64,000 bases of DNA from Schistosoma mansoni (Eukaryota; Platyhelminthes; Trematoda; Strigeidida; Schistosomatidae): contig NC_031495.1 in assembly GCF_000237925.1 (NCBI RefSeq), forward strand, positions 61,238,939-61,302,938, in the 5' to 3' direction. Below, in pieces: positions 63,181 through 64,000 of the stretch. The position numbers and the translations under genes were made by a program. Every line of letters starts with the position of its first letter. Position 1 is the stretch's first letter. Below the pieces are notes generated by a model that had not been told where the DNA came from, ran no database searches, and saw only the letters and a list, made by a program, of their open reading frames with translations.

Positions 63181-64000
63181 TATTTATCGATCGGACGAAT
63201 TACGCATAAAACCCGTGCGAGCAGTCCAAAGTCTTTATCAGTCCTTCTTCCTGCCTAGCCCTGCCTGTTATTTCCAGAACACCAATCCCAGCCTTTCCGA
63301 TATAAATCATGCATTTCAAACATACTGGGTTTATAAACACACCAAACAGACCACATCGTCCCATAAAATAGAAAATAACATTTATACAAGATCTAGCCAA
63401 AAATGGTTGTGAATGTGGGAGATAGTAATTGATAGACTGGGCATAACTCAAAAACGCTAAATCGTATAATAATAGTTCATAGGTCAAAATAAAGCTTATA
63501 ATAAGAGAGACATGAATATGAATAGTTTAGTTATTTGACAACTATACAATTAGAATATATGCATAGTATTGGTTCATAAATGGATCCCAGAAGTTACCAT
63601 TCACTATACTTATCGGGACATAACACATTTTCACACAGCTAATCCTCTCTACCTGAAGTGTCCGGAGGAAACACTAATGTAAATGTAAATTTTTTATGAA
63701 AACGAAAAGTATGAAAGTAATGTGCAGAAGAACCTGGTGTTATTTTAATGGATTAATATATAAATTATCTAAATATGAATATATTATAGTAGTTTATGCA
63801 ATAAACTAATATGTGAAACTGTTTCATCAATCAGTGTTTGCGAAAAAGCTGAAGAAACAATGTGAGGTATTTTTACTACTGTTTTATACATTATTAGTCC
63901 GCTACTATTACGAATTCCAAATATAATAAGTTCAGTTGTGCTCACTGAGTCCTCCTATCTGATTAAAATGAACGTTTTCAAGAGAACTTATTGAACTTAT
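63181..64000. other. No feature recognised
   Basis: Neither coding sequence nor a known repeat is seen to the end of the window. Confidence 0.4.

Overview
Organism and overall picture. The window reads as AT-rich nuclear DNA of a schistosome blood fluke. Evidence: long introns, a multi-exon metazoan glycosyltransferase gene, SINEs that carry a tRNA-like promoter plus a hammerhead ribozyme (the hallmark of the schistosome Sm-alpha family), RTE (SR2-like) and CR1/Jockey LINEs, and Penelope-like elements. I cannot fix the species by eye. No prokaryotic genes, rRNA or CRISPR arrays are seen.

Genes. (1) 24.76-59.76 kb, + strand: a nearly complete MGAT5 homologue (N-glycan beta-1,6-N-acetylglucosaminyltransferase V, GnT-V). 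I resolve 15 coding exons that join in phase to 790 residues and a stop. The start codon is not found, and one 5' splice site (after 48474) is non-canonical. (2) 4.54-7.25 kb, + strand: a two-exon gene for a 246-residue secreted or membrane-anchored protein with a C-terminal PAN/apple-like cysteine pattern.

Layout. 0-4.3 kb: LINE, SINE and Penelope debris. 4.5-7.3 kb: PAN-like gene with SINEs in its intron. 7.3-10 kb: Sm-alpha-like SINEs and a decayed Penelope-like element. 11.3-13.2 kb: internally deleted RTE. 17.1-21.4 kb: decayed CR1/Jockey LINEs. 24.8-59.8 kb: MGAT5, with introns full of SINEs, a ~3 kb RTE (34.9-37.9 kb), another RTE (41.5-42.6 kb) and two 200-N gaps (31699-31898 and 39605-39804). 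61.5-63.2 kb: a Penelope-like element on the minus strand, split by a SINE.

Most interesting signal. Two SINE families each carry a tRNA-like A/B box and a type I hammerhead core. One is Sm-alpha-like (core CTGAYGA). The other, here called SINE-beta (core CTGAGGA), I do not recall as described. Many copies are not simple monomers. They are inverted-5' composites, inverted pairs, head-to-tail dimers or minus-plus-plus triples, and the whole composite is bounded by one 11-13 bp target-site duplication. Each composite therefore entered the genome in one event, which suggests multimeric or circular ribozyme-processed RNA templates with template switching during reverse transcription. Several sense-strand hammerheads lie inside MGAT5 introns.
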